Below are positions 48,502-58,548 of a stretch of 64,000 nt of DNA, in pieces. Origin of the DNA: Methylotenera sp. (GTDB lineage Bacteria > Pseudomonadota > Gammaproteobacteria > Burkholderiales > Methylophilaceae); assembly GCA_030655015.1 (NCBI GenBank), contig JAURWJ010000115.1:1-64000 (forward strand). Direction: 5' to 3'. The notes beneath the pieces were generated by a model. The model was not told where the DNA came from, made no database searches, and saw only the letters and a program-made list of their open reading frames with translations. Every line of letters starts with the position of its first letter. Position 1 is the stretch's first letter. The position numbers and the translations under genes were made by a program.

Positions 48502-51500
48502 ATGGTCGCTACTTACACACTAAAAATAAACCCTACTATATCTATGGTCAAAAAATCTCTATTTTGGGTTTACCGCGCAGCGCTCTGGCTCACAAGCGCC
48601 GTGATTACCATTTTGCTTGTAGTCGCATTAAGCCTGCACTTTTGGTTGATGCCCAACATCAATCAATACAAGGAATCCATTGCCACATTTGCCAGCCAAG
48701 CTACTCAACAAAAAGTGGTCATCGGCAATATTAAGGCAGATTGGCGCGGTGTTAATCCACATTTATCACTCAGTAATATTACTATTTTTGATCTCCAAAA
48801 CCGTCCTGCTTTGCAACTTGAACAGTCGGATATTTCTTTGTCGTGGCTCAGCATTCCGTTGCTTGATCCGCGTCTAGCAGAGCTCGTTATCCACACACCA
48901 GAGCTGACGATTCGCCGCGTTGCCAGTGGTGAGATTTTTGTTGCCGGCATCAGCATGCTGGGAGAATCTAAACCTGATTTACCTAACTGGTTATTAAGAC
49001 AAAATAAACTCATCATCAATAACGCTAAAGTGATTTGGCTGGATGAAAAACGTGGCGCACCCGCGTTAAGCTTGGATAAGCTAAATATTGAGGTTGTTAG
49101 CTCGCCATGGAGAAACTTAATTAAAAACCATTTATTCACAGTGAGCGCACAGCCTTCTACTGGTAGCAAACATCCAATTGTCATGCGCGGCAATTTCTAC
49201 GGTAATGATGTCGGCCAGATGGCTACGTGGCGTGGCAATATTGCGGTACAGCTCAAAGACGCCAATTTAGCCGCTTTTAAACCGTGGCTTGATTATCCAT
49301 TAGATTTACAGTCTGGTACTGGTAGCGCTGATGTCAGCATTAAGTTTGCCGGTAATCAAGTGCAATCCATCACGAGTGAGGTCAACCTTATAAATCTGCA
49401 GTTACAACTTAAACCCAGTGCAGCGCCAGTAGCGCTAAGCAAGCTAGCGGGAAAGATTGACTGGAAAAACTTAAACAAACTTAATTTTTCAATGATGCCT
49501 AAAGTAGGCACGGCTAAAAAAAGTTTTGGCCATTCAGTGAGCCTGAATGAACTGACGCTTATTGCAAATAATGGGTTGAATTTACAAAATATCAATGCTG
49601 ACTATGCCCAAACCAACGAGGGTCAACAAACCTTTAACTTAAAGGTGCCTCTGCTTGATTTAGCGCTGATTCAACCCATCCTGTTGCAACTGCCATTACC
49701 AGAAATAATCATACAAAAAATCACTGGAATGGCTTCACAAGGCACACTCAATAACTTAGCAATGCACTGGGGCGCACAAAATAATAAAACAAGCGCATAC
49801 CAGATTGATGCCAAATTTAATCACTTAAGTATTCAGGCATACGAAAAAATACCCGGTTTTACTAACCTATCGGGTGAAATACAAGCAAATGAAAAAGATG
49901 GGCACTTACAGCTAGACTCGCAAAATGCCAAATTAGATATTAAAGGCATACTACGCGGAGCAATTCCTGCAGATAAGCTAAGTGGGCAAATATCCTGGAG
50001 CATCGGCGATAAAATGACCGAGATTAAAGCCAGTAAACTTAGTATTAGCAGCCAGCATCTATCTGGCGTAGTAGATGCCAATTACAAGATGGATGGCATT
50101 AAGGGCGGCTATCTTAATTTACAAGGTAAATTTAGCAATGGCAACGCGAAGTTCGCATCATTTTACTACCCGATCATGCTCGGTGAAACCACGCTGCATT
50201 GGTTGGATACCTCAATCTTGGCCGGGCGCGCCGAAGACATCAACCTCACCGTAAAAGGCCGTTTGGGTGACTTTCCGTTTGTCGATAGTAAAAACAATTT
50301 AGATCCGAAACAAGGTTTATTTAAAGTCACAGCTAAAATAAGCGATGCAGTTTTAGAATATGGGACTGGCTGGCCAGTGATAGAAAAGCTTGGATTAACG
50401 ATGCTGTTTGAAGGCAAGCGCATGGAGTTGAATGCGCATACTGGACGCATCCTTGGCAACCAAATCATTAAGAGTAAAACAACGATTGCACAACTGGATG
50501 CCGACTATCCTATACTCAGCATTGACTCTGAAATTCAAGGTCCAGTGAGTGAAGGTATAAACTTTGTCAATAAAAGCCCGGTACGTGAAGTTACGCAAGG
50601 CTTTACTGACGACCTAAAAACCAGCGGCGCAGGGAAGCTTAACCTGGGTTTAAAAATTCCACTGCAAAATGTAGAGGCGGCTAAATATAAGGGCTTGTAT
50701 CAAATTACTAACGGCACAATGGCGAATGCAAGCATCCCGGCACTCAGTAATATCAACGGCGTATTGGAATTTACCGAAAGCAGCCTTACTGCAAAAAACA
50801 TCAAAGCCACCGCTTTTAGCTCACCAGTGGCCTTTAATTTAACCTCAGGCAAAGATAAATCTATTCGTATAGCAGTAAGAGGTAAACTTAACGACGAAGG
50901 CCTTAAACAAATTTTTAAAGAGCAAAATTTTGCCAAAGCCTCGCAATACATCAGTGGCAATACTGACTGGGTAGGTAATATTTTAATTCAAAAACCTCGC
51001 GTAAATATTGGCATCCGCTCTGATTTAAACGGCATTACCTCTCACCTACCTGCACCCCTTAACAAATCGGCCAGCCAACCCTTTAGTCTGCGTGTAGATA
51101 AAAAGCAAGACGCCAATACCGACACCTTAATTGTCAATATTGATAACAAAATCGGCGCAAAAATAATACACACCGCAAGCAATGGAAAAATGCAGTTGGA
51201 TTACGCCAGTATCAATTTGAATAGCAATGCTGTTAATTTCAGTGAAATTAACAATGAAGCTCGTCAGCCCAAAGGCATTCAAGTGACTGGCAACCTAGAC
51301 TATCTTGACGCAGATGCCTGGCGTGGTGTGTTGCGTAATTTCACAGAGCCATCAAAACCAGCAACAACACTCTCTATTCAAAAAATCGCGCTTAAGGTCA
51401 ATGCGCTCGATATTTTTGACCGACGTTTAAACCAGCTCACCATCACCAACAACCCCTATAAAGAGGGCTTACAAGCAAACATACAAAGTCGTGAAATTAC

Positions 51501-52500
51501 GGGCGACTTGCAATGGAAAAGTCAAAATAACGGCACATTGATTGCACGATTAAGTAACCTGAGCATTCCAGATATCGCGCCGCATAAAATATCAACCAAT
51601 TTGGAGAGTGATACCCTAAATGCGAATTTAAAGCAGTTTGTAAAGCTTGATCAAGACTACCCATCGCTTGATATCGCTGCAGATAACTTTGAACTGGATA
51701 ATAAAAATTTAGGCGCCTTAGAACTCGTTGCTTACCCACAAAACGATAACTGGAATATTCAAAAATTTAAACTCAATACCCCTGAAGGGACAATGAGCGG
51801 TGAAGGACAATGGAACAACTGGGTAAGAAGCCCTAACACCTACCTAAATTTAACTTGGAATATTAAAGATTTAGGTAAAACGCTAAAACGGTTTGGTTAC
51901 CCAGACACCATTAAAGACGGTGAAGGCGAGTTAACTGGTACGCTACATTGGCCGGGCAGTCCGCGTCAATTTGATACGACTCGCTTAAATGGCGAACTGC
52001 AATTTGAAGTACGTAAGGGGCAAGTTTTACAGGCGCAACCAGGTGTTGGTCGCCTACTAGGACTACTTAGCCTACAAAGTTTGCCGCGTCGTTTAACGTT
52101 AGACTTCAGAGATTTATTTAGTAATGGTTTTGCTTTTGACAAAATTAACGCAACCGTTAAAATTAACCAGGGCGTGATGCGCAGTGACGACTTTGCAATG
52201 TCGGGTCCAGCTGCCGACGTTAAAATCAAAGGTGAAACCAATTTAAAAAAAGAAACGCAACATCTTTTTGTTAAGGTGATGCCGCGCATTAGTGACAGCG
52301 TTTCTCTCGCAGCCTTAGCCGGCGGTCCACTGGTTGGCGCTGTGGCATTTTTAGCACAAAAAATATTAAAAGATCCTCTTAATAAAATTGCATCATCTGA
52401 GTATGAAATTACCGGTACATGGGATAATCCTCAAGAGGTAAAATCTACCGGTAGTAATAAAAAGAATCAACAAAGTAACGATATTTCACCACTTAATTAA
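48502..52500 (+). CDS. yhdP: YhdP-family AsmA-like large envelope protein
   Basis: N-terminal TM, 1332 aa, FDKINATVKINQGVMRSDDFAMSGPAADVKIKGETNLKKETQHLFVKVMPRISDSVSLAALAGGPLVGAVAFLAQKIL. Confidence 0.9.
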   Translation: MVATYTLKINPTISMVKKSLFWVYRAALWLTSAVITILLVVALSLHFWLMPNINQYKESIATFASQATQQKVVIGNIKADWRGVNPHLSLSNITIFDLQNRPALQLEQSDISLSWLSIPLLDPRLAELVIHTPELTIRRVASGEIFVAGISMLGESKPDLPNWLLRQNKLIINNAKVIWLDEKRGAPALSLDKLNIEVVSSPWRNLIKNHLFTVSAQPSTGSKHPIVMRGNFYGNDVGQMATWRGNIAVQLKDANLAAFKPWLDYPLDLQSGTGSADVSIKFAGNQVQSITSEVNLINLQLQLKPSAAPVALSKLAGKIDWKNLNKLNFSMMPKVGTAKKSFGHSVSLNELTLIANNGLNLQNINADYAQTNEGQQTFNLKVPLLDLALIQPILLQLPLPEIIIQKITGMASQGTLNNLAMHWGAQNNKTSAYQIDAKFNHLSIQAYEKIPGFTNLSGEIQANEKDGHLQLDSQNAKLDIKGILRGAIPADKLSGQISWSIGDKMTEIKASKLSISSQHLSGVVDANYKMDGIKGGYLNLQGKFSNGNAKFASFYYPIMLGETTLHWLDTSILAGRAEDINLTVKGRLGDFPFVDSKNNLDPKQGLFKVTAKISDAVLEYGTGWPVIEKLGLTMLFEGKRMELNAHTGRILGNQIIKSKTTIAQLDADYPILSIDSEIQGPVSEGINFVNKSPVREVTQGFTDDLKTSGAGKLNLGLKIPLQNVEAAKYKGLYQITNGTMANASIPALSNINGVLEFTESSLTAKNIKATAFSSPVAFNLTSGKDKSIRIAVRGKLNDEGLKQIFKEQNFAKASQYISGNTDWVGNILIQKPRVNIGIRSDLNGITSHLPAPLNKSASQPFSLRVDKKQDANTDTLIVNIDNKIGAKIIHTASNGKMQLDYASINLNSNAVNFSEINNEARQPKGIQVTGNLDYLDADAWRGVLRNFTEPSKPATTLSIQKIALKVNALDIFDRRLNQLTITNNPYKEGLQANIQSREITGDLQWKSQNNGTLIARLSNLSIPDIAPHKISTNLESDTLNANLKQFVKLDQDYPSLDIAADNFELDNKNLGALELVAYPQNDNWNIQKFKLNTPEGTMSGEGQWNNWVRSPNTYLNLTWNIKDLGKTLKRFGYPDTIKDGEGELTGTLHWPGSPRQFDTTRLNGELQFEVRKGQVLQAQPGVGRLLGLLSLQSLPRRLTLDFRDLFSNGFAFDKINATVKINQGVMRSDDFAMSGPAADVKIKGETNLKKETQHLFVKVMPRISDSVSLAALAGGPLVGAVAFLAQKILKDPLNKIASSEYEITGTWDNPQEVKSTGSNKKNQQSNDISPLN

Positions 52501-52521
52501 AAAAAACTATCTGGACTATTC

Positions 52522-53397
52522 ATGGCTATTACTTCCCGCTTAAAAACCACCAAAGCTAAACTAAGCAAACAAGAAATCAATCAAGACATTATCAAATTGG
52601 CGGCCATACAAATGGCCTCTGGCCCTTACGTAGGTGCTAACTTGAGCGAGGCGGAACGACTGATTGAAATTGCAGTGAATCAAGGCGCAAAATTAGTCGT
52701 ATTACCTGAGTATTTTGCCATCATGGGCCTCAAAGAAACCGACAAAGTCGCGGTGCGTGAAGACGACGGCAAAGGACCAATTCAGGAATTTTTAAGCAAA
52801 ATTGCGAAGAAACATAAAATCTGGTTGATCGGCGGCTCAGTTCCGCTAGTGAGTAATTTCCCTAACAAGGTACGCAACAGTTGCTTGGTGTATGACGATA
52901 AAGGTAAACAAGTCGCACGCTATGACAAAATTCATTTGTTTGGCTTAGATTTAGGTAACGAACATTACTATGAAGAAAAAACCATTGAAGCTGGCAATGA
53001 AGTCGTCGTCGTAAAGTCACCTTTTGGCAAAATTGGCTTGTCTATTTGTTACGATTTGCGCTTCCCGGAACTTTATCGCGCCATGGGTGAAGTGGACATT
53101 ATCATCATTCCTGCCGCGTTTACTGACACTACTGGCAAGGCACATTGGGAAAGCTTAATTCGCGCACGCGCGATTGAAAATCTAAGTTACGTCATCGCCC
53201 CGGCACAGGGTGGCTACCATATTTCAGGGCGTGAAACTCACGGCAATAGCATGATTGTTGACCCATGGGGCGTGATTCTTGATAGATTACCACGCGGTTC
53301 AGGGGTTGTAATGGCCACGATGAACCCCAGATACCAAGAGAGCCTCAGAAAAAGTTTACCTGCGCTGAAACATCGCACCATTAAGGTTGTCGGATGA
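52522..53397 (+). CDS. carbon-nitrogen hydrolase (Nit-family amidase)
   Basis: LVVLPEYFAIMG, YDKIHLFGLDL, GLSICYDLRFPELYRAMG, ENLSYVIAPAQGG, HGNSMIVDPWG. Confidence 0.93.
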   Translation: MAITSRLKTTKAKLSKQEINQDIIKLAAIQMASGPYVGANLSEAERLIEIAVNQGAKLVVLPEYFAIMGLKETDKVAVREDDGKGPIQEFLSKIAKKHKIWLIGGSVPLVSNFPNKVRNSCLVYDDKGKQVARYDKIHLFGLDLGNEHYYEEKTIEAGNEVVVVKSPFGKIGLSICYDLRFPELYRAMGEVDIIIIPAAFTDTTGKAHWESLIRARAIENLSYVIAPAQGGYHISGRETHGNSMIVDPWGVILDRLPRGSGVVMATMNPRYQESLRKSLPALKHRTIKVVG

Positions 53398-53539
53398 GTT
53401 AAACATCAATTGAGCTTAAGTTACGCCTTAAATTACGCATGGTTCGACGATCTCACCACGAACGGTATTCATTAAACGCCATTCATCCTGAGCCTGTTGA
53501 AGGACTAACAACTACCAACAATCTGGTTAAAAATTATTC

Positions 53540-55015
53540 ATGAAAACCCAAGAAACTCCAAGTAGTTCAAACCTCATCAAAGGTTCACACTTTGATGCCG
53601 CGACCAAGGCGCTGTTAGCGCCTTCTAACTTAGACGTTGCAAAGTTACAGAATGTACTGAGCGACATGATGTCGCACAAAATTGATTACGCCGACTTGTA
53701 CTTTCAATACAGCCGCAGTGAGAGCTGGGGGCTTGAAGAAGGACAGGTTAAATCCGGGAACTTTTCAATTGACCAAGGCGTAGGCGTTCGTGCCGTAAGC
53801 GGTGAAAAAACCGCATTTGCTTATTCTGACGATATTAACCTGCAGGCGCTGCTAGAAGCCGCTAAAGCAACAAAATCTATCGCCAGCCTGGGTCATGAGC
53901 AGACGGCAAAATCAATTATTACCGCACAGCCAAAACAACTGTATTTGCCACAAGACCCCATCGCCTCATTATCAGCTGAGGCAAAAGTAAAGTTGTTAGA
54001 ACATTTAGAATCTATCGCCAGAAAGCTAGACCCGCGCATTACTCAAGTGACCGCATCAATTGCGGGGGAGTATGAAGTGGTGTTGGTAGCACGCCATGAC
54101 GGTGTGATGGCAGCCGACGTACGCCCCTTGGTGCGCGTCGGTATTAGCGTAATTGCAGAAAGCAACGGACGCCGCGAGCAAGGTTCAGCAGGCGGCGGCG
54201 GGCGTTTTGACTACAGCTACTTTACTGATGAGGTGTTGCAGGATTACGCGCAAAAAGCTGTGCATCAAGCCATTATTAACCTGGATGCACGCCCTGCCCC
54301 CGCAGGCAGCATGACGGTAGTATTAGGTGCCGGTTGGCCTGGCATTTTATTACACGAGGCTATCGGCCATGGCTTAGAAGGTGACTTTAACCGTAAAGGT
54401 AGCTCTGCTTTCAGTAACATGATTGGTCAGCAAGTCGCGGCAAAAGGGATCACTATTGTGGATGACGGCACGATTGCCGATCGCCGCGGCTCGCTTAGCA
54501 TAGATGATGAAGGCAATCCCACCAACAGAACCGTACTGATTGAAGACGGTATTCTACGTGGCTACATTCAAGATACGCTCAACGCACGATTAATGAACAT
54601 GCCGATCACAGGCAACGCGCGCCGCGAAAGTTACGCACATATTCCGATGCCACGCATGACCAATACCTACATGCTCAATGGCACGGTACCACCGGAAGAA
54701 ATCATTAAATCGGTGAAAAAAGGCTTATACGCAGCCAATTTTGGCGGCGGGCAAGTGGATATTACCAGTGGTAAGTTTGTATTTAGTGCCGCAGAAGCTT
54801 ATATGATTGAAGACGGCAAAATCACTTACCCCGTTAAAGGCGCAACACTAATTGGTAACGGCCCAGATGTGCTGAAACGCGTTTCCATGATTGGTAATGA
54901 CATGTCGCTAGACTCTGGCGTGGGCACTTGTGGCAAAGAAGGACAAAGCGTACCAGTGGGTGTTGGGCAACCTACCCTTAAAATTGATGCGCTAACAGTG
55001 GGCGGTACTGCTTAA
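53540..55015 (+). CDS. tldD: TldD-type metalloprotease
   Basis: GILLHEAIGHGLEGDFNRKGSSAF (HExxxH), GVGVRAVSGEKTAFAYSDDI, GGGQVDITSGKFVFSAAEAYMIEDGKIT. Confidence 0.95.
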   Translation: MKTQETPSSSNLIKGSHFDAATKALLAPSNLDVAKLQNVLSDMMSHKIDYADLYFQYSRSESWGLEEGQVKSGNFSIDQGVGVRAVSGEKTAFAYSDDINLQALLEAAKATKSIASLGHEQTAKSIITAQPKQLYLPQDPIASLSAEAKVKLLEHLESIARKLDPRITQVTASIAGEYEVVLVARHDGVMAADVRPLVRVGISVIAESNGRREQGSAGGGGRFDYSYFTDEVLQDYAQKAVHQAIINLDARPAPAGSMTVVLGAGWPGILLHEAIGHGLEGDFNRKGSSAFSNMIGQQVAAKGITIVDDGTIADRRGSLSIDDEGNPTNRTVLIEDGILRGYIQDTLNARLMNMPITGNARRESYAHIPMPRMTNTYMLNGTVPPEEIIKSVKKGLYAANFGGGQVDITSGKFVFSAAEAYMIEDGKITYPVKGATLIGNGPDVLKRVSMIGNDMSLDSGVGTCGKEGQSVPVGVGQPTLKIDALTVGGTA

Positions 55016-55093
55016 AATAACCCGGAATATATAACGGTTGCAGCGTGCTAACCGTTATAATCTTGCCCTTACTCATTGCAACAAACCAAACAC

Positions 55094-58000
55094 ATGACGC
55101 AGACAACCCTGCCAATTCCGAGCCTTGGTCTAGCTAGCCGTTTAGTGCTAAATACCAGCGGTGAAGATGCGTTTGCACTCGCAAACTTAGCCACTCAAAT
55201 CAAGACAAGCAAACCTAGCCAACCGCTAGTGATTATCACGGCCAATGCTTTTGATGCGCAGCGTTTGCTAGAAGAAATTCCCTACTTTGCACCAAGTTTA
55301 AGCGTGCATTTATTACCAGATTGGGAAACGCTGCCTTACGACCAGTTTTCACCGCACCCCGACTTAATTTCAGAACGCCTCACTACCTTGTACCACATTG
55401 CACAAAGTGCCTGCGATGTGATTATTGTGCCATTAGCAACTGCACTCATTCGATTAAGCCCCAAAGTCTATTTGAATGCTAATACTTTTATGCTCAAAAA
55501 AGGGCAAAAACTAGACCTTGAAGCACTTCGACGCCAGTGTGCTGAAGCCGGTTACCATCATGTGACACAAGTCATTAGTCACGGAGAATTTAGCGTGCGC
55601 GGCGGTTTGGTTGATTTGTTCCCCATGGGCTCTGCTCTGCCCTACCGCCTTGATTTATTTGATGATGAAATTGAAACTATCCGCACCTTTGATGTGGATA
55701 CGCAACGTAGCCTTTACCCAGTACCAGAAATCAGGCTGCTGCCTGCGCGCGAATTTCCATTAGATGAAACTGGGATTGCACTGTTTCGCAGCCAATTCCG
55801 CGAAGCATTTGAGGGCGACCCGCAACGGGCAAAAATTTATAAAGATGTCAGCAAAGGTGTCGCCTCTGGCGGTATTGAGTGGTATTTACCGCTATTTTTT
55901 GAACAAACAGCCACCCTGCTCGATTACCTGCCAGCCAACAGCCTGCTTTGCCTGCATGGTGATTTAGACCAAAGTGCGCAACAGTTTTGGCGCGAAGCGC
56001 AATCACGCTACCGCACACTGGCGCATGACGCTGAACGTCCATTATTAGTCCCCGAAAAATTACTGATTAAAACTGAAGATTTTTTCAGCGCCACACACGC
56101 CTTTGCCAGAGTTGCGTTAACTATCAGTAAAAGCGCAAACAACCTGCCCGCGCTGGACATTGAACGCAGGGCAGAACAGCCATTACACAAACTGACAGAC
56201 TTTATCAGCCAATTTAAAGGGCGCATTTTAATTGTGGCAGAAAGCTTAGGTCGTCGTGAAACCATGACACAGCTTTTTACCGAGCATGGACTCAACGTCA
56301 GCATTTGTGAAACTTGGACAGAGTTTCAAGCGAGCAATGCACATGTCATGTTAGGTGTTAGTTCACTGCACGCTGGCGTTGCACTGACTGATAGCGTCCC
56401 GGCCATCGCAATCATTAGCGAAGCCGAACTCTACGCCGCCACAGTACGCCAACAGCGCCGACGCGAAAAAGAAAAAGCGCGTAGCACTGAAGGCATGCTC
56501 AAAGATTTATCCGAGCTACGCATTAACGACCCCGTAGTCCATGAACAGCATGGTGTTGGCCGCTACAAAGGTTTAATCAACCTCGATTTTGGTGAAGGTG
56601 AAACTGAGTTTTTACTGCTGGAATACTTTGGCGACGATAAGTTATACGTGCCGGTTTCACAGCTATTCCTGATTTCACGCTATTCTGGCGGACCGCCGGA
56701 GTCTGCACCATTGCATCGATTAGGCAGTGGTAACTGGGAAAAAGCCAAGAAAAAAGCACTCAAACAGATTCGCGATACCGCGGCTGAACTGCTCAATCTT
56801 TACGCACAACGCGCGGCGCGGCGCGGCCATGCCTTTACCTTGAGCTTGCATGATTACGAAGCGTTCTGTGAAGGTTTCCCATTTGAGGAAACGCCAGACC
56901 AGCTGGAAGCCATTGAAAACGTCATTAAAGACATGCAATCAGGGCGCCCAATGGACCGGTTGGTATGTGGCGATGTAGGCTTTGGTAAAACAGAAGTCGC
57001 CCTGCGTGCCGCATTTGTAGCGGTGATGGGTGGGCGTCAGGTTGCGGTACTGGTACACACTACGCTACTGGCTGAACAGCATTTTAATAACTTTAAAGAT
57101 CGCTTTGCAGAATGGCCGATTAAAATTGCAGAAATCTCACGCTTTAGAACCGCCAAAGAACAAAAAGAAGCGCTGGCAGGTTTAGAGGCTGGGCAAATTG
57201 ACATTATTATCGGCACGCATCGCTTGATTCAAAAAGATGTGAAGTTTAAAAACCTAGGCTTAGTGGTATTGGATGAAGAGCACCGTTTTGGCGTACGCCA
57301 AAAAGAGCAGTTAAAAGCGCTACGCGCTGAAGTCGACGTGCTCACACTCACCGCCACGCCAATTCCACGCACTTTAAGCATGGCAATGGAAGGCTTGCGT
57401 GAGTTTTCTATCATCACCACGCCGCCACAAAAACGGTTGAGTATCAAAACATTCCATACTGATTACTCTGAAGGCATTATCCGTGAAGCCGCCATGCGCG
57501 AGTTCAAACGTGGCGGGCAAGTGTATTTCCTGCATAACGAGGTAGATACCATCCACTCCATGCGCGAGAAACTGGAGCGTATTCTGCCAGATGCCCGCAT
57601 TGCCGTGGCGCATGGACAATTACGCGAACGCGAGCTTGAACATGTGATGCGTGATTTTTACCATCAACGCTACAACCTGCTACTTTGCACGACGATTATT
57701 GAAACAGGCATTGATGTGCCTACCGCCAATACCATTATCATGAACAAAGCCGATATGTTCGGCTTAGCGCAGATGCATCAATTACGTGGTCGCGTCGGGC
57801 GCTCTCATCACCAAGCCTACGCTTACTTGCTCACTGACCCAGACCGTAAAATTACGCCTCAGGCGCAGAAACGTCTGGATGCAATTCAGCTCATGGAAGA
57901 CTTAGGCGCAGGCTTTCACCTTGCCATGCATGATTTGGAAATTCGTGGTGCAGGTGAATTGCTAGGTGACTCACAAAGTGGTGAAATGCAGGAAATTGGC

Positions 58001-58516
58001 TTTCATTTATATTCTGACATGCTCAACCACGCGGTTAAGCAACTTAAAGCAGGTAAAGAACCTGACTTAAACGCACCGCTAAGCGTCACCACAGAAATCA
58101 ATCTGCACACTCCTGCATTACTGACCAATGCTTATTGCCCAGACGTGCATGAGCGCTTGGTGATTTATAAACGCCTCGCCAACTGTGTTGAAGATGATGA
58201 TTTAGATAATCTGCAAGAAGAACTGATAGACCGCTTTGGATTGCTACCCGAGCAAGGCGAAGCTTTAATCGCCTGCCACCGCTTACGCATTGCGGCAAAA
58301 CCATTGGGTATTATTAAAATTGACGCGAGTGATACTGCAATTCAGCTGCAATTTAACCCCAAAGCTGATATCGACCCAATGAAGTTAATTAACCTGTTGC
58401 AACGCGATAGAAGATGCCGCATGAATGGACCGGACAAGTTAAGGGTGACGGTAGGGCTAGAAGCCATTAATCACCGCGCAGACTTTGTAAAAACATTATT
58501 AAAAGAGTTCATCTAA
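55094..58516 (+). CDS. mfd: transcription-repair coupling factor
   Basis: LPDWETLPYDQFSPHPDLISERL, DPVVHEQHGVGRYKGL, CGDVGFGKTEVALRAAFVAV, DEEHRFGVRQKE, LRGRVGRSHHQAYAYLL. ORF track start 55076; 55094 preferred. Confidence 0.96.
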   Translation: MTQTTLPIPSLGLASRLVLNTSGEDAFALANLATQIKTSKPSQPLVIITANAFDAQRLLEEIPYFAPSLSVHLLPDWETLPYDQFSPHPDLISERLTTLYHIAQSACDVIIVPLATALIRLSPKVYLNANTFMLKKGQKLDLEALRRQCAEAGYHHVTQVISHGEFSVRGGLVDLFPMGSALPYRLDLFDDEIETIRTFDVDTQRSLYPVPEIRLLPAREFPLDETGIALFRSQFREAFEGDPQRAKIYKDVSKGVASGGIEWYLPLFFEQTATLLDYLPANSLLCLHGDLDQSAQQFWREAQSRYRTLAHDAERPLLVPEKLLIKTEDFFSATHAFARVALTISKSANNLPALDIERRAEQPLHKLTDFISQFKGRILIVAESLGRRETMTQLFTEHGLNVSICETWTEFQASNAHVMLGVSSLHAGVALTDSVPAIAIISEAELYAATVRQQRRREKEKARSTEGMLKDLSELRINDPVVHEQHGVGRYKGLINLDFGEGETEFLLLEYFGDDKLYVPVSQLFLISRYSGGPPESAPLHRLGSGNWEKAKKKALKQIRDTAAELLNLYAQRAARRGHAFTLSLHDYEAFCEGFPFEETPDQLEAIENVIKDMQSGRPMDRLVCGDVGFGKTEVALRAAFVAVMGGRQVAVLVHTTLLAEQHFNNFKDRFAEWPIKIAEISRFRTAKEQKEALAGLEAGQIDIIIGTHRLIQKDVKFKNLGLVVLDEEHRFGVRQKEQLKALRAEVDVLTLTATPIPRTLSMAMEGLREFSIITTPPQKRLSIKTFHTDYSEGIIREAAMREFKRGGQVYFLHNEVDTIHSMREKLERILPDARIAVAHGQLRERELEHVMRDFYHQRYNLLLCTTIIETGIDVPTANTIIMNKADMFGLAQMHQLRGRVGRSHHQAYAYLLTDPDRKITPQAQKRLDAIQLMEDLGAGFHLAMHDLEIRGAGELLGDSQSGEMQEIGFHLYSDMLNHAVKQLKAGKEPDLNAPLSVTTEINLHTPALLTNAYCPDVHERLVIYKRLANCVEDDDLDNLQEELIDRFGLLPEQGEALIACHRLRIAAKPLGIIKIDASDTAIQLQFNPKADIDPMKLINLLQRDRRCRMNGPDKLRVTVGLEAINHRADFVKTLLKEFI

Positions 58517-58548
58517 ACCATGCCAATTAAATTAGCTGTTAACCGTTT